A DNA stretch of 64,000 bases from an uncultured Candidatus Poseidoniales archaeon (GTDB lineage: Archaea > Thermoplasmatota > Poseidoniia > Poseidoniales > Poseidoniaceae), in assembly GCA_905181785.1 (NCBI GenBank), contig CAJIZC010000016.1:1-64000 (forward strand), read 5' to 3'. The notes beneath the pieces were generated by a model. It had not been told where the DNA came from, made no database searches, and saw only the letters and a list, made by a program, of their open reading frames with translations. Below are positions 33,421-42,543 of the stretch, piece by piece. Each line of letters starts with the position of its first letter. The first letter of the stretch is position 1. Position numbers and translations under genes: made by a program.

Positions 33421-35835
33421 TCATAGGTAATTCTGCAGCGTAATTCTCCGATGACCAATCGTAATTTCTTCCTCATCCCATCCAAAAGGTGCTAAAATGG
33501 CCCAAATGGCGCGCAAAGCCAACGCTCTGTAATGTTCGACATTGGCACGCTCCGAGCGCACGGTTTTGTGGAGAAGTTCTTCCAACAGAATTACCCGTTC
33601 ATGTTGAACCGTTCCGGTTGAAGCAATCACAGCAAAGCGCACCTTACCGCCCGGTGGGATGGTGACGCCATGGAGTCGCCCACGCAACAATGCAGCATGC
33701 GCTAAAGTAGCCACATCGAATTCGCTCAAATCGCGATTGATTCGGCGGGCTACAACAAGGTCCTCTAAGGGCACTTTGTGTTGCTCCAATCGGTGAATCT
33801 GTTCCTCCAAGATCATGATGATAGCGCGCTGAGCGTCTAGGCCGGGAACTCCGACTTCGTCGCAGGAATGGTTCACAAGGGCCTGAAGCGCAGAGCGCTG
33901 CAAATCAGCAACCCATTTGCAGGTGGAATGCTGCCGTTCTTCAATGCCTCGAACCTTCAAACCGTGTTGTCCAAAAGCCCAGTATTTGGTGAGTGAACCT
34001 GCACCGTGAACTCGGCTTGGAACGAAGCCAATAAAACGGTAAATGTCTTCGTACTCGAGAGGAATCCCTACATGCTCTGTGACTCGTTGAGCAAAAGCAT
34101 GAGCGTCCTTGACACGTTGGTCTGGTGTTCGTTGTCGCCGATCTTGAATCCATACGCAATCGACGATGGCGTGGAGCACTTCCCACCCGTCTTCTTCGGC
34201 CATGCTGATCGTATCGAGGAGAATATCACGGGCCCATGCACAAATCGCTTCATGGGCTTCAATGCGTCCAAATCGGGCGTTCTTGTACCCTGTGTAACCA
34301 AAGCAAGTTACCAGCAACCATTTGAGTGCATTTTGTTGTTGATCAAACGCGTCTCCTTTGCGTACAATCTGGCCTTTCAATTGCCGCCGCCGTTCGATCA
34401 GTGGCGCTACAATCCGGCCGAGAAAGCCGTGCACACGGCCACATGTGTGAGAAGTTAAACCCGGCACTGGCAACGCGTGGGCTGAAGGAATGGGGAACAA
34501 ACCTGCTCCGAAATGACGTCGAGCATGCCGTTCAGCGAAGACCCGTCCTGCTTCATCGGGAGGAAGGGGTACGAAGGCAGTGGATTCGGAAGTCGTTTTG
34601 GCTTGACAGCACGGGCAATTGAGCGTTTCAGTTGAGATGTTGCGTGTGGCAATGATGCTCGGAAAGAGGCTTGCAAAATCCAGTTCGATGACATGGCTGT
34701 ACACGCCAGGCTGGCTGTCAAGGTACAACCCGCCACGATCTGCGTGCAGCAGCGCCCACGCAGTTTTCGTGTCTTCAGGGCGGTTTTTCTTCCACGGCAC
34801 CAGCACCCCGTCTTCCATCGCAGTGCGCATTTGAATCGCACTGATGACGGAACCCGGTGAAAGCCGAGAGATGTCTTGAGGGGATTGCTGAGAATGCTTG
34901 GCCAGTTCAAACAAGCCCAAAAGCCCCCCTTCCCGGACAATGAAACTTCCATTCCGGTCGATGTGAAGGCGCCCATAAAGCGGAATGTACCCGTCCTTGT
35001 GTAGCGTTTCACCGTAAGAATGGATGGTGCGTGCTGAAGTTCTGGCCTGCAATGGACGCCCATCTCGACTCAAGGATACAGTGATGTTTGATGCTTCAGC
35101 CATACGGATAAGCGCAGGGAAATGCAGGCCGTCTCCCCCGTGGGTGATCACCACATCGGGATCTAATTCAGCCATGAGGTGTTCCAATTGATGTAAGAAA
35201 GTACGAGCGTCCTCACCCAATGGACCTTGAATGGTATGCAGCGGTGGTTGGTCGAGGTCATAGGTTCCAGCCGGCGTGCACCCTCGAAGTTGAACAGATT
35301 TGATCCGAGCTGCATCTGTGTGAAAGCCATCGTTGGTATGATAATCGACAGCCATGTGCACCACCACCAATTTGGGCGGTTCTAAACACGCAGTCGCGTC
35401 GAAAGATGACCCATTCCAGTGCACCTGTTGAAAGGGAGTCACGTTAAATTCCACTAAAAAACGCTGTGCCAAATGAGCATCTACGGAGTATAAAGTGTAG
35501 TGGTCATAGCGGCCTCGTGCTTCGATGTGAGCGGCAAGTTTACGCACGCTCCAGCTGTTGTGAACATCGATTTCCAAAACCTCATCCACTTCGGAAACAT
35601 CCAGTGAAAGACGGGAGCGATGCATTCGCATCAAGCCAACACCAAACCGATCTCGGATTTCTGGCTGTTCCAACCACGCCCACAAGTGAATCAAGCGTTG
35701 CTTCGTGGCATGGACATGAAGTGAAGGCGACCATGGGATGTTGACCTTCCTTGCTCTTTGTGATTGATCAACCAGCCACACATCCATTGACGCACCGTTT
35801 TTTGCGGCTTGAACATCAAGAATCAACCCGTTCAT
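33421..35835 (-). CDS. Family B DNA polymerase, PolB2-like, with degenerate exonuclease motifs
   Basis: The 804-residue protein has polymerase motif A ELDFASLFPSIIATRN (about residues 383-398), a variant motif B LLVTCFGYTGYKNARFG (about 510-525), and motif C AIVDCVW near 556 where most family B enzymes have YxDTDS; only the second Asp, the metal ligand in known structures, remains. The 3'-5' exonuclease motifs look lost: the DIE position reads MAV (161-163) and the NxxxFD region reads HGGDGLHFP. I recall the CFGYxGYxNARFG motif from the PolB2-like group found in archaea and some bacteria. It is therefore probably a repair or translesion polymerase rather than the replicase. It overlaps a small upstream gene by 20 bp. 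Confidence 0.85.
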   Translation of the reverse strand: MNGLILDVQAAKNGASMDVWLVDQSQRARKVNIPWSPSLHVHATKQRLIHLWAWLEQPEIRDRFGVGLMRMHRSRLSLDVSEVDEVLEIDVHNSWSVRKLAAHIEARGRYDHYTLYSVDAHLAQRFLVEFNVTPFQQVHWNGSSFDATACLEPPKLVVVHMAVDYHTNDGFHTDAARIKSVQLRGCTPAGTYDLDQPPLHTIQGPLGEDARTFLHQLEHLMAELDPDVVITHGGDGLHFPALIRMAEASNITVSLSRDGRPLQARTSARTIHSYGETLHKDGYIPLYGRLHIDRNGSFIVREGGLLGLFELAKHSQQSPQDISRLSPGSVISAIQMRTAMEDGVLVPWKKNRPEDTKTAWALLHADRGGLYLDSQPGVYSHVIELDFASLFPSIIATRNISTETLNCPCCQAKTTSESTAFVPLPPDEAGRVFAERHARRHFGAGLFPIPSAHALPVPGLTSHTCGRVHGFLGRIVAPLIERRRQLKGQIVRKGDAFDQQQNALKWLLVTCFGYTGYKNARFGRIEAHEAICAWARDILLDTISMAEEDGWEVLHAIVDCVWIQDRRQRTPDQRVKDAHAFAQRVTEHVGIPLEYEDIYRFIGFVPSRVHGAGSLTKYWAFGQHGLKVRGIEERQHSTCKWVADLQRSALQALVNHSCDEVGVPGLDAQRAIIMILEEQIHRLEQHKVPLEDLVVARRINRDLSEFDVATLAHAALLRGRLHGVTIPPGGKVRFAVIASTGTVQHERVILLEELLHKTVRSERANVEHYRALALRAIWAILAPFGWDEEEITIGHRRITLQNYL

Positions 35836-36103
35836 CGCTCACCACCCCAGCGTTCTCAAGAACCTGTAGACGACGTTCCAGTTTCGAATTCTGCACCATC
35901 ACTTCGATCAACATGGACAGCAACATCGGCTTCCACACATCATGCGATGGCAACATGCCTCCCGCCGTTCGACGATGGCGCACGCCTTTCGCAAGTGTGT
36001 CCAACAAGTCTTTTTCAGTCGAGGGTAAGGCTCGGCGGAACGCTTCCAACGATTTGAGTTCATCTTCAATTCGTGTGCGCCATGTTGGTACGGTTCGTCC
36101 CAT
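35816..36103 (-). CDS. Small helical protein co-encoded with PolB
   Basis: The 95-residue product is almost wholly helical by composition, with a likely coiled-coil C-terminal segment (EVMVQNSKLERRLQVLEN). It has a conserved-looking basic patch GVRHRRTAGGMLP in the middle. The gene overlaps the polymerase start by 20 bp in the same direction, which strongly suggests translational coupling and a direct link to the polymerase, perhaps as an accessory subunit. No similarity to a named family is recognised. Confidence 0.65.
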   Translation of the reverse strand: MGRTVPTWRTRIEDELKSLEAFRRALPSTEKDLLDTLAKGVRHRRTAGGMLPSHDVWKPMLLSMLIEVMVQNSKLERRLQVLENAGVVSDERVDS

Positions 36104-36169
36104 GCCATAGGTTTTGAACGGCGATTGACCATCTTGCGGGAGACCCGAAGTGGTTCAAGTGAAAGTGAA

Positions 36170-37156
36170 TCACTTCAAGAGATGAGCGTTGACGGTGGTT
36201 TCGCAAACACCGCCATTGAGCACAGTCATGATGGCATGAGCGATGTCTCGACCAACCCTTGCTTGCGCTTCCATGGTCGCTGCCCCAATGTGTGGGGTAC
36301 CGTGGAAGTGTTCATGCTGAAGAAGCGACGAATCAGAAGGAACCGGCTCGATCTCAAACACATCCAAAGCCGCTGATGCGACTTGACCTGATTGGAGAGC
36401 GTCCAACAGAGCGGTTTCATCAATGATCCCACCTCGGGCGCAGTTGACAATGTGGTTGCCGCAGTTGATCCCGTCGTTTGAACGGCCAGGCATAAGGGCC
36501 ATGCGTTCAGCGTTGACCAAATGGTGTGTCTCATCGTTGAGGTTGCAATGGATCGAAATATGCGTGCAGTTCGAAAACAAAGTTTCGACTTTTTTGTGCA
36601 AGGTGGTGTTCTGTGCTTTAGCCACCTTCGGCGGCAAATAAGGATCGAAGGTGTGAACGGTCATGCCGAGCGCTTGGGCAATGGCCCCGACCCCTTGTGC
36701 GATGCGTCCGAACCCGATGAGGCCGAGGTTTTTTCCGGCCAATTCAGTCCCTTTCATGATTTTCTTCTCCCACTTCCCGTTGCGTAAACCACGGTCTGCG
36801 CGGGGAATGTGGCGAAGGGAAGCAAGCAGATGACCAATGGTCAGTTCGACAACAGATTGGGTTGAGGCTCGAGGGGCGTTTACAACTGGAATCCCCGCAG
36901 TGGCTGCAGCTCCGATATCGATGTTATCCACGCCGACTCCAGCCCGACCGATGACCGCTAAACGGTCGCCTGAAGCAGCGATGGTGGCAGCGGGAAGTTT
37001 GGTTGCACTTCGAACGACAATTGCATCGAAATCCTTCAAGGCTCCGTTGGAAAGAAGTTCGGGTTCAATGAATCCCAAGACCACCTCATGACCGGCTTGT
37101 TTGAGCAATTCCACTGCATCATTAGCCATCCCGTCGGTCACTGCAATTCTTGCCAT
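36170..37156 (-). CDS. serA: D-3-phosphoglycerate dehydrogenase-like, short form
   Basis: The NAD-dependent enzyme oxidises 3-phosphoglycerate in serine synthesis. The 328-residue protein starts MARIAVTDGMANDAVELL; upstream in-frame ATGs at 37165 and 37183 are possible. Features are the GRAGVGVDNIDIGAA segment, the Rossmann loop LGLIGFGRIAQGVG, catalytic Arg in NCARGGIIDE, and the His in PHIGAATMEAQ. It ends at TVNAHLLK, without the C-terminal regulatory ACT domain of many SerA proteins. A related 2-hydroxyacid dehydrogenase of different specificity cannot be excluded. With glyA it could supply serine and glycine. It is divergent from a membrane protein gene. Confidence 0.85.
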   Translation of the reverse strand: MARIAVTDGMANDAVELLKQAGHEVVLGFIEPELLSNGALKDFDAIVVRSATKLPAATIAASGDRLAVIGRAGVGVDNIDIGAAATAGIPVVNAPRASTQSVVELTIGHLLASLRHIPRADRGLRNGKWEKKIMKGTELAGKNLGLIGFGRIAQGVGAIAQALGMTVHTFDPYLPPKVAKAQNTTLHKKVETLFSNCTHISIHCNLNDETHHLVNAERMALMPGRSNDGINCGNHIVNCARGGIIDETALLDALQSGQVASAALDVFEIEPVPSDSSLLQHEHFHGTPHIGAATMEAQARVGRDIAHAIMTVLNGGVCETTVNAHLLK

Positions 37157-37257
37157 GCTCTGCATGGGTTGGACGAGGGTCATGAATCTTAGGCTTGGCA
37201 CCGGATGCCTCCCAATGATTGAAACCGTTCCTCTCGTTGGGCACATTTGAGGGTAGC

Positions 37258-38403
37258 ATGGCTGAAGTGGATGTCAATGCCCTTTTGTGGGCGCTTGGTT
37301 TGCTTTCCATCCCGCTTATCCTCGCTTTGCCAATGCGAATTGCATGGCGAGTGTTTACGGGTGCTGGCCATGAAGAATCACAGTATCGGAACACGGTACT
37401 GCAAATCATCGATGCCGGGCGTCAGGTGGCACCGTTCCGGGCTACACTCGATGATGTAGCAAGAAGCCTCCACATTCAGCCCAGCCAGCAACGCGTCATT
37501 GAAGCGGATTTATTTCATCCGTTGACATTGTCCCATTTCTTGCTGCTTCCAACCATCCTCATTTTCCCGCTTGCAGCCATCATGGCTTTGCCGGTAATTT
37601 TGCTTGGCCTACCGGTTTTGATTCTTATTGAAACATTGATGATTCGACAGCGCCTCCTCGTAAGGGGATTGACAACCATCGAGAAGATCATGCACTGGCA
37701 AATCATTCACATCCCAAAACCTCACAGAGGCGTGACCACGACAAGCACAAAACTCAACGAATTTTCGCATCACGTCATCCACTTTAATCACGTACCACAA
37801 GGTGCTTTCCTCGGTCTTTTTGCCTGGCTCATTGTTCATTGGACGTTCAACTCCGATTCTTGGGGGATTGAACTTGCCTTTTCCACTGGGTTGTACATCA
37901 TTCTGCTCGGAGCATTGAGCGTGATGAACACCGCCTTTGAATCAGACTTGGTGTTTGTTGACCCCGCAAAAGGTCGACTGGTGCCGGTTGATCAATGGCT
38001 TGAAAGCATCTTAAAGCCGCTTGTTGGGATTGGATTGGTGTTCCTTATTGGGCGAAACTTACTGGACGAATCCCGTTCAGGGAACGCCGTTCTCTTTGCG
38101 ACCTCTATCTTGATGATTCTCTACGGCGCTGCCGTGGTGGGTATCGCCTTCCGCTGGGGGTATTCGTTATGGCGGGGAACCCGAGTCAAGGATAATTTCG
38201 AAAAGCAAATCATCGAGGCATTGAATCCACTGTCGTACGACTTAACGAGGACCAAAGGGCGCATCGAATTCCACGTCCGCATGGAAATGAAGGAACGACT
38301 GGACAGCCTCAATGAAGCACCACCAGATCAACTCACGTTCGCCGACCTGCAAGCATTGCCGGCTTCTGAACACAAAGGGACAATCCCAGAGAACCCATTG
38401 TGA
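37258..38403 (+). CDS. Hypothetical multi-pass membrane protein
   Basis: Unrecognised 381-residue protein with about seven hydrophobic segments, for example LLWALGLLSIPLILALPM, LLLPTILIFPLAAIMALPVI, AFLGLFAWLIVHW, TGLYIILLGALSV and ATSILMILYGAAVVGIAF. A soluble loop of about 70 residues lies between the first two, and a soluble acidic tail ends the protein. ATG at 37258 is preferred over the frame start at 37219 because GAGGGT lies 5 nt before it. It is convergent with, and 2 bp from, the subtilase gene stop. The 101-bp gap to serA must hold both promoters. Confidence 0.7.
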   Translation: MAEVDVNALLWALGLLSIPLILALPMRIAWRVFTGAGHEESQYRNTVLQIIDAGRQVAPFRATLDDVARSLHIQPSQQRVIEADLFHPLTLSHFLLLPTILIFPLAAIMALPVILLGLPVLILIETLMIRQRLLVRGLTTIEKIMHWQIIHIPKPHRGVTTTSTKLNEFSHHVIHFNHVPQGAFLGLFAWLIVHWTFNSDSWGIELAFSTGLYIILLGALSVMNTAFESDLVFVDPAKGRLVPVDQWLESILKPLVGIGLVFLIGRNLLDESRSGNAVLFATSILMILYGAAVVGIAFRWGYSLWRGTRVKDNFEKQIIEALNPLSYDLTRTKGRIEFHVRMEMKERLDSLNEAPPDQLTFADLQALPASEHKGTIPENPL

Positions 38404-38405
38404 AC

Positions 38406-40922
38406 TCAATCTTCAAGTTCAGCGTCAACAGCATCCATGCTGAGCAACATCGGTTCATCTTCACGGCTGTTGCGAACAACATAGCCGACGCCGAGTGCAC
38501 AAAGCATGACGAAGAGTGCAAACAGCGTCGAAGCACCCTTGTATTGAGAAAAGACATCACCAAGCGCTCCAAAGAAGGAACTTGGTTCTTCTTCGACCAT
38601 CGCTTTCGGCAAAATTTGTTCCATGAGGGCTGACTGGTTGTAGACTTCTCGAGTGAACGTCAATTGCCCCATGAAAGCGTCATCCCAAGCATCGGATTGG
38701 GTGGTTGGATCCAAATCTGAATAGAAATCTGGCCGTTGGGGGATGGTGATGTCCACTGGTGTGGCCAAATCGAGGGTGAGAACAACATCCACTGTGTAAG
38801 GGATGCTGGCCTCGAAGAACTCAGGATCTTCAAAGACACCAAGGAAGGCCATTGCTTGGCCGGTTACGTCAAAGTGTGCCCAAGCGTTCCAATGGGACGA
38901 ATCAACATCAAGATCGTAAATCCAGGTGTCTGAAACGCGGGTCCCTTCACCTTGTGCATCGTTGGAACCGTCTTCACCAAGGTCAATTTCCATCTGAAGG
39001 TTTCCGACTTGCGCAGTTTCCACATCCACTTCTGTGGGTGCGAACTGTACGTTCATGTTGTAAGTTCCATTTGGAATCCAAACATAGTGAGAGTCTTCGG
39101 TGTAATAGACTGCACCGCTTGCGCCGTTGTTGAAATGGTTCCAGTCGCCTTTCCATGCGTGGCGAACTCGGTCAGTGTCAACCACAATTGACTCTTCTGT
39201 TCGCAATGCATCGTAAATTTCAAACGCGTCCCATACGTTGTATTCAGGATGGTCGATGATGCCATCGTCGTTCTGGTCTCGCATTAACTGCAAGGTGCGA
39301 GCAAGCGCCACTGCAGCGTCCACATCGGTGAGTCCGTGACCCACACGCCAGTCGTGGCAGCGCCCGGTAGCGGAGCGGTAACATTCGGTCGGAATGTCAT
39401 TGCAAGCATCATCGTCGTTTCCAGCCTCGCATGAGTTTTGCATGCCTTCGTAGGTAGCGGTTAATTCGAGGATGAGTTCTATTTCATGCACTCTGGAGTA
39501 ATTTGCTTCATTCCAATCATCAAATTGACCGTATGCAGCTGCACCTTCCCCACCGACCAAAGCGTCGCCCTCATCGTGATCTTCACGGTGATAGTCGGCA
39601 ACGGTCAATGATGGGGCTGCGTTGAGCAACAAGCCAGCCATACCTCCAACGTGAGGTGTTGCCATGCTGGTACCAGAGATGGCCATGTAGTAGAGGTCAC
39701 CTTGTAATTTCGTTGATGCATCGATGGCGGTGCCACGAGGGGCTGTGGCCCAAATGTCTCGACCAGGGGCACCAACATCTGGCCATGTGTGCATTTGATT
39801 CATGCAGCCACGGCTGGAAAAGGAAGTGACTGCAGTTCCATCGTGCGTGAGGGCAGCCACAGAAATGGCAGAGGGTGTGTTGGCGTAGACGTTGGTTTTC
39901 AGCCCACTTGCGCATTCCCCACCGTTGCCTCCTGAATTGGAAGCAGCGAAGATGACGGCAACTCCGTTTTCATAAGTCAGCATCTCTGTGAGTTGGGCTA
40001 CAGCGCCGTTTGGATCGTAGTCGCCATCGGTCCCCCAGGAATTGGAAACGACTCGAATATGGTATTCATTCTGACCAGGCATGGAATGCTGATAGGTCCA
40101 TTCAAGGCCCTGCTCTGCTGCGAAAATCGAGGCACCGTCACCGGTTCCAAGGGCCACCAGTTGGCCACCCTTCGCCACACCAGCACGACGGCCTGCAGAG
40201 GCATCACCGTTTCCAGCGATCGTACCGCCGACGTGGGTTCCGTGTCCTGAAGATGTGTCTGAGTTGCGGGTTTCTGTCCATACCCCGTCCCACTTGGCGG
40301 AATACAGCGTCTTATCGCCGGTCCAGGGAGCGAGGTAATCATAGTCGGGGTGACCTGCGTCAACGCCAGTGTCCAAATCCACAATGGCCGTACCGTCTCC
40401 GTCCCATTCCGTGAACGCCATATCCGTTTCAAAAGCCACGGTTCCATCGGTGTTGATGATTGCACGGTGCCATGAAGTGGTGGCGTTGACGACCTGTGTC
40501 GTTTCATGCATCATGATGCCGGGAGCGGGCTCACCGCCCCATTCAGATGGAAGGTAAAAGAATTCCAATTCTCGATTCAGTTCGAGGTATTCAGTGCGCG
40601 ACCATTCACTGATGACCCGTACATCCGTCGCGGATGCCTCGATGAGTCCGCCGTCGATCAGGGGTGCATCCCCAAGGATGGACGCTCCGTGGTCTTCGAG
40701 CCAATTTCGATCTTCAACAGTGACTTCGCTGTTCAGCTGGAAGATGACAGAAAGAGTTGCATCGAATTCCGAAGCCTCGAGGGCTTCTTCAAGAAACACA
40801 TCCATTTTTTCAGCATCCCCTGCAGGATTCAATGAGGACATTAGAGGGGCTGCAGAGGCCCCGACCAACAGCAATTGCAGGCTGAAAACGATGAGTAACC
40901 CGCGTGCAGAGGAGGAGCGCAT
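38406..40922 (-). CDS. Secreted subtilisin-like serine protease (S8), C-terminally anchored
   Basis: Extracellular endopeptidase of 838 residues. It starts with a signal peptide (LLIVFSLQLLLVGASAAP), then a propeptide-like inhibitor region to about residue 140. The catalytic triad is visible: D184 in VDLDTGVDAGHPD, H227 in SGHGTHVGG and S419 in SGTSMATPHVGG; the oxyanion Asn is in AASNSGGNGG. Beyond about residue 500 comes a beta-rich domain with NGTYNMNVQFAPTEVDVE, then a C-terminal helix (TLFALFVMLCALGVGYVV) with a short acidic tail, so the enzyme is probably held on the cell surface. Such peptidases fit a lifestyle of degrading dissolved or particulate protein. Confidence 0.92.
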   Translation of the reverse strand: MRSSSARGLLIVFSLQLLLVGASAAPLMSSLNPAGDAEKMDVFLEEALEASEFDATLSVIFQLNSEVTVEDRNWLEDHGASILGDAPLIDGGLIEASATDVRVISEWSRTEYLELNRELEFFYLPSEWGGEPAPGIMMHETTQVVNATTSWHRAIINTDGTVAFETDMAFTEWDGDGTAIVDLDTGVDAGHPDYDYLAPWTGDKTLYSAKWDGVWTETRNSDTSSGHGTHVGGTIAGNGDASAGRRAGVAKGGQLVALGTGDGASIFAAEQGLEWTYQHSMPGQNEYHIRVVSNSWGTDGDYDPNGAVAQLTEMLTYENGVAVIFAASNSGGNGGECASGLKTNVYANTPSAISVAALTHDGTAVTSFSSRGCMNQMHTWPDVGAPGRDIWATAPRGTAIDASTKLQGDLYYMAISGTSMATPHVGGMAGLLLNAAPSLTVADYHREDHDEGDALVGGEGAAAYGQFDDWNEANYSRVHEIELILELTATYEGMQNSCEAGNDDDACNDIPTECYRSATGRCHDWRVGHGLTDVDAAVALARTLQLMRDQNDDGIIDHPEYNVWDAFEIYDALRTEESIVVDTDRVRHAWKGDWNHFNNGASGAVYYTEDSHYVWIPNGTYNMNVQFAPTEVDVETAQVGNLQMEIDLGEDGSNDAQGEGTRVSDTWIYDLDVDSSHWNAWAHFDVTGQAMAFLGVFEDPEFFEASIPYTVDVVLTLDLATPVDITIPQRPDFYSDLDPTTQSDAWDDAFMGQLTFTREVYNQSALMEQILPKAMVEEEPSSFFGALGDVFSQYKGASTLFALFVMLCALGVGYVVRNSREDEPMLLSMDAVDAELED

Positions 40923-41002
40923 GGCTGGTGGCTAACATCGCCCTTCAAAGGCATTCGCATTTCTTGCGCAGACAAATTCCGGCCTTCGAGGGTTCCATGG
41001 GC

Positions 41003-41716
41003 TTATTCATCAAGCCAAGGAATATGTTCCGGGATTTCAGCAAATAGGTTCGCAGGAACCGCTGTTTTAATTTTAGAAACGGAACCGAGTCCTGCACTGA
41101 CTTCAATTTGCCAAGCCTCGTATTCCTCATAGGTCGACATGTTGAGCACAGGGTTGTTGCTGCGGTTCCATTCTAAGGATTGCATTTCTGTGCCTGGAGG
41201 ATCATGGCCCGTGCACACGACGAGGTGCCCTTCGAGGCGATCGAGAACGTTCAGTGCTGCCCAATGGACGTGGATACGACCGCTCGGCAAATCATCTCTG
41301 CCAACACCCCCCTCACCAGTGAACAAAAAATCACCCGTCATGACATGAGTGTCGGTTTCGATCAGCATGCTGTCGTTGGTATGGCCCGGCGCATGGTGGA
41401 ACCTAAATCGAACCCCATCCATTTGGATAACCTCCCCGTCATCGACGTATGTTGTAACGCCGAGGCATGCTGTGGAGTGCCACATGACGTATTCACATCC
41501 AAGCCGTTCTTTGAGGGTAAAACAGGCCGTGATGTGGTCGGCGTGGGTGTGGGTTGCCATTGCATAAGCAAGCGTTAGGCCGCGAGATTCCAAAACTTCC
41601 AGGTAGTGTTCAATAAAATCGAAAACAGGATCGATGAGGGTCGCTTTTTTCGAGCCTTCATCCCACACAAGGTACGTCTTGGCCCAACCAGCCGTGTTCA
41701 ATTGAGCAAAGCCCAT
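41003..41716 (-). CDS. Persulfide dioxygenase-like metallo-beta-lactamase protein (ETHE1 type)
   Basis: ETHE1-type enzymes oxidise glutathione or other persulfides to sulfite. The 237-residue protein starts MGFAQLNTAGWAKTYLV; the frame extends to 41764 but without similarity. It has the metal motif THTHADH (H56 to H61), AxGHTNDSM-like HAPGHTNDSM, TGDFLFTGEGGVGRDD and CTGHDPPG. The GVGRDD region with one mononuclear iron site is characteristic of this branch rather than glyoxalase II. The nearby desulfurase is 8 kb away, so no operon link exists. It is divergent from the Nudix gene with 53 bp between starts. Confidence 0.8.
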   Translation of the reverse strand: MGFAQLNTAGWAKTYLVWDEGSKKATLIDPVFDFIEHYLEVLESRGLTLAYAMATHTHADHITACFTLKERLGCEYVMWHSTACLGVTTYVDDGEVIQMDGVRFRFHHAPGHTNDSMLIETDTHVMTGDFLFTGEGGVGRDDLPSGRIHVHWAALNVLDRLEGHLVVCTGHDPPGTEMQSLEWNRSNNPVLNMSTYEEYEAWQIEVSAGLGSVSKIKTAVPANLFAEIPEHIPWLDE

Positions 41717-41769
41717 ATCACTGCGAAAAAGTAGCACTACTTGAAGGAGCGTGAATTGATTCAACTCAG

Positions 41770-42543
41770 ATGCCTATGCTAAAACGGATACGAGCATTCA
41801 TGTGGCATGGAAGAGACCCACGCCGTATGCATCCAGTCGAAGTTGTTCATCTAGAACACGATGGCAGGGTTTTGTTGGTCGATGAAACAGGGAAAGGACC
41901 TTGCCTTCCAAAACCCGGAAGAGTCACTTTGGAAGGCACCATTCGGTTACCGACTGTTGACGAAGTGTTGGCGATGGGCATCCCTTGGGACCAAGTCGGA
42001 CGAGCGCAATTCGACCTCTCTGGACAACTCGTCACCGTTCTCAAGGGGTATCCAAACATCGCTTGGCCACGGCACTGGGCGCTCAAGGACGACCTCATCA
42101 GCGATAATTCGGTTCATCCAGTTGCGAGGGAAGCCATTTACCGCTCTGTTCATCGCCTTGTGTCCAAGGTTATGATCTGCAACGATGCTAATCAAGTGCT
42201 TATGGGAAGGGTCGAACGGGGTCATTTCCGTGGATATTGGACCCTACCAGGTGGGTACATGGACCACAACGAACACCCAAAGACAGGTTGCGTGCGTGAG
42301 ACCAAAGAAGAACTGGGTCTGGACATCGAACTCACCGATGACCAACCGGTGGTCACACAAAGTGTGTTCACTGAAGAAGGCATTTCCTTCGTTTCTTTCA
42401 CCTATCGAGCCGTTTGGAACGGTGATTTGGATACCCTAACTGTTCAAACTGAGGAAATCGCTGAGGTCCAATGGTTTGATCTAAATGAAGCAAGGACGAT
42501 TGCGGTCTCTCACTTCGACCGAGAAGCACTGCAGTCAATTTAA
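41770..42543 (+). CDS. Nudix hydrolase with N-terminal extension
   Basis: Nudix proteins hydrolyse nucleoside diphosphate-linked compounds. The 257-residue protein has a full Nudix box, G-x5-E-x7-RE-T-KEE-x-G-L, in GGYMDHNEHPKTGCVRETKEELGLD. The Nudix fold occupies about residues 125-257; the first 120 residues are a separate region with LVDETGKGPCLPKPGRVTLEG and a W-rich PRHWALKDD that I cannot name. Substrate unknown. The stop codon overlaps the convergent alaS stop by 4 bp. Confidence 0.88.
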   Translation: MPMLKRIRAFMWHGRDPRRMHPVEVVHLEHDGRVLLVDETGKGPCLPKPGRVTLEGTIRLPTVDEVLAMGIPWDQVGRAQFDLSGQLVTVLKGYPNIAWPRHWALKDDLISDNSVHPVAREAIYRSVHRLVSKVMICNDANQVLMGRVERGHFRGYWTLPGGYMDHNEHPKTGCVRETKEELGLDIELTDDQPVVTQSVFTEEGISFVSFTYRAVWNGDLDTLTVQTEEIAEVQWFDLNEARTIAVSHFDREALQSI

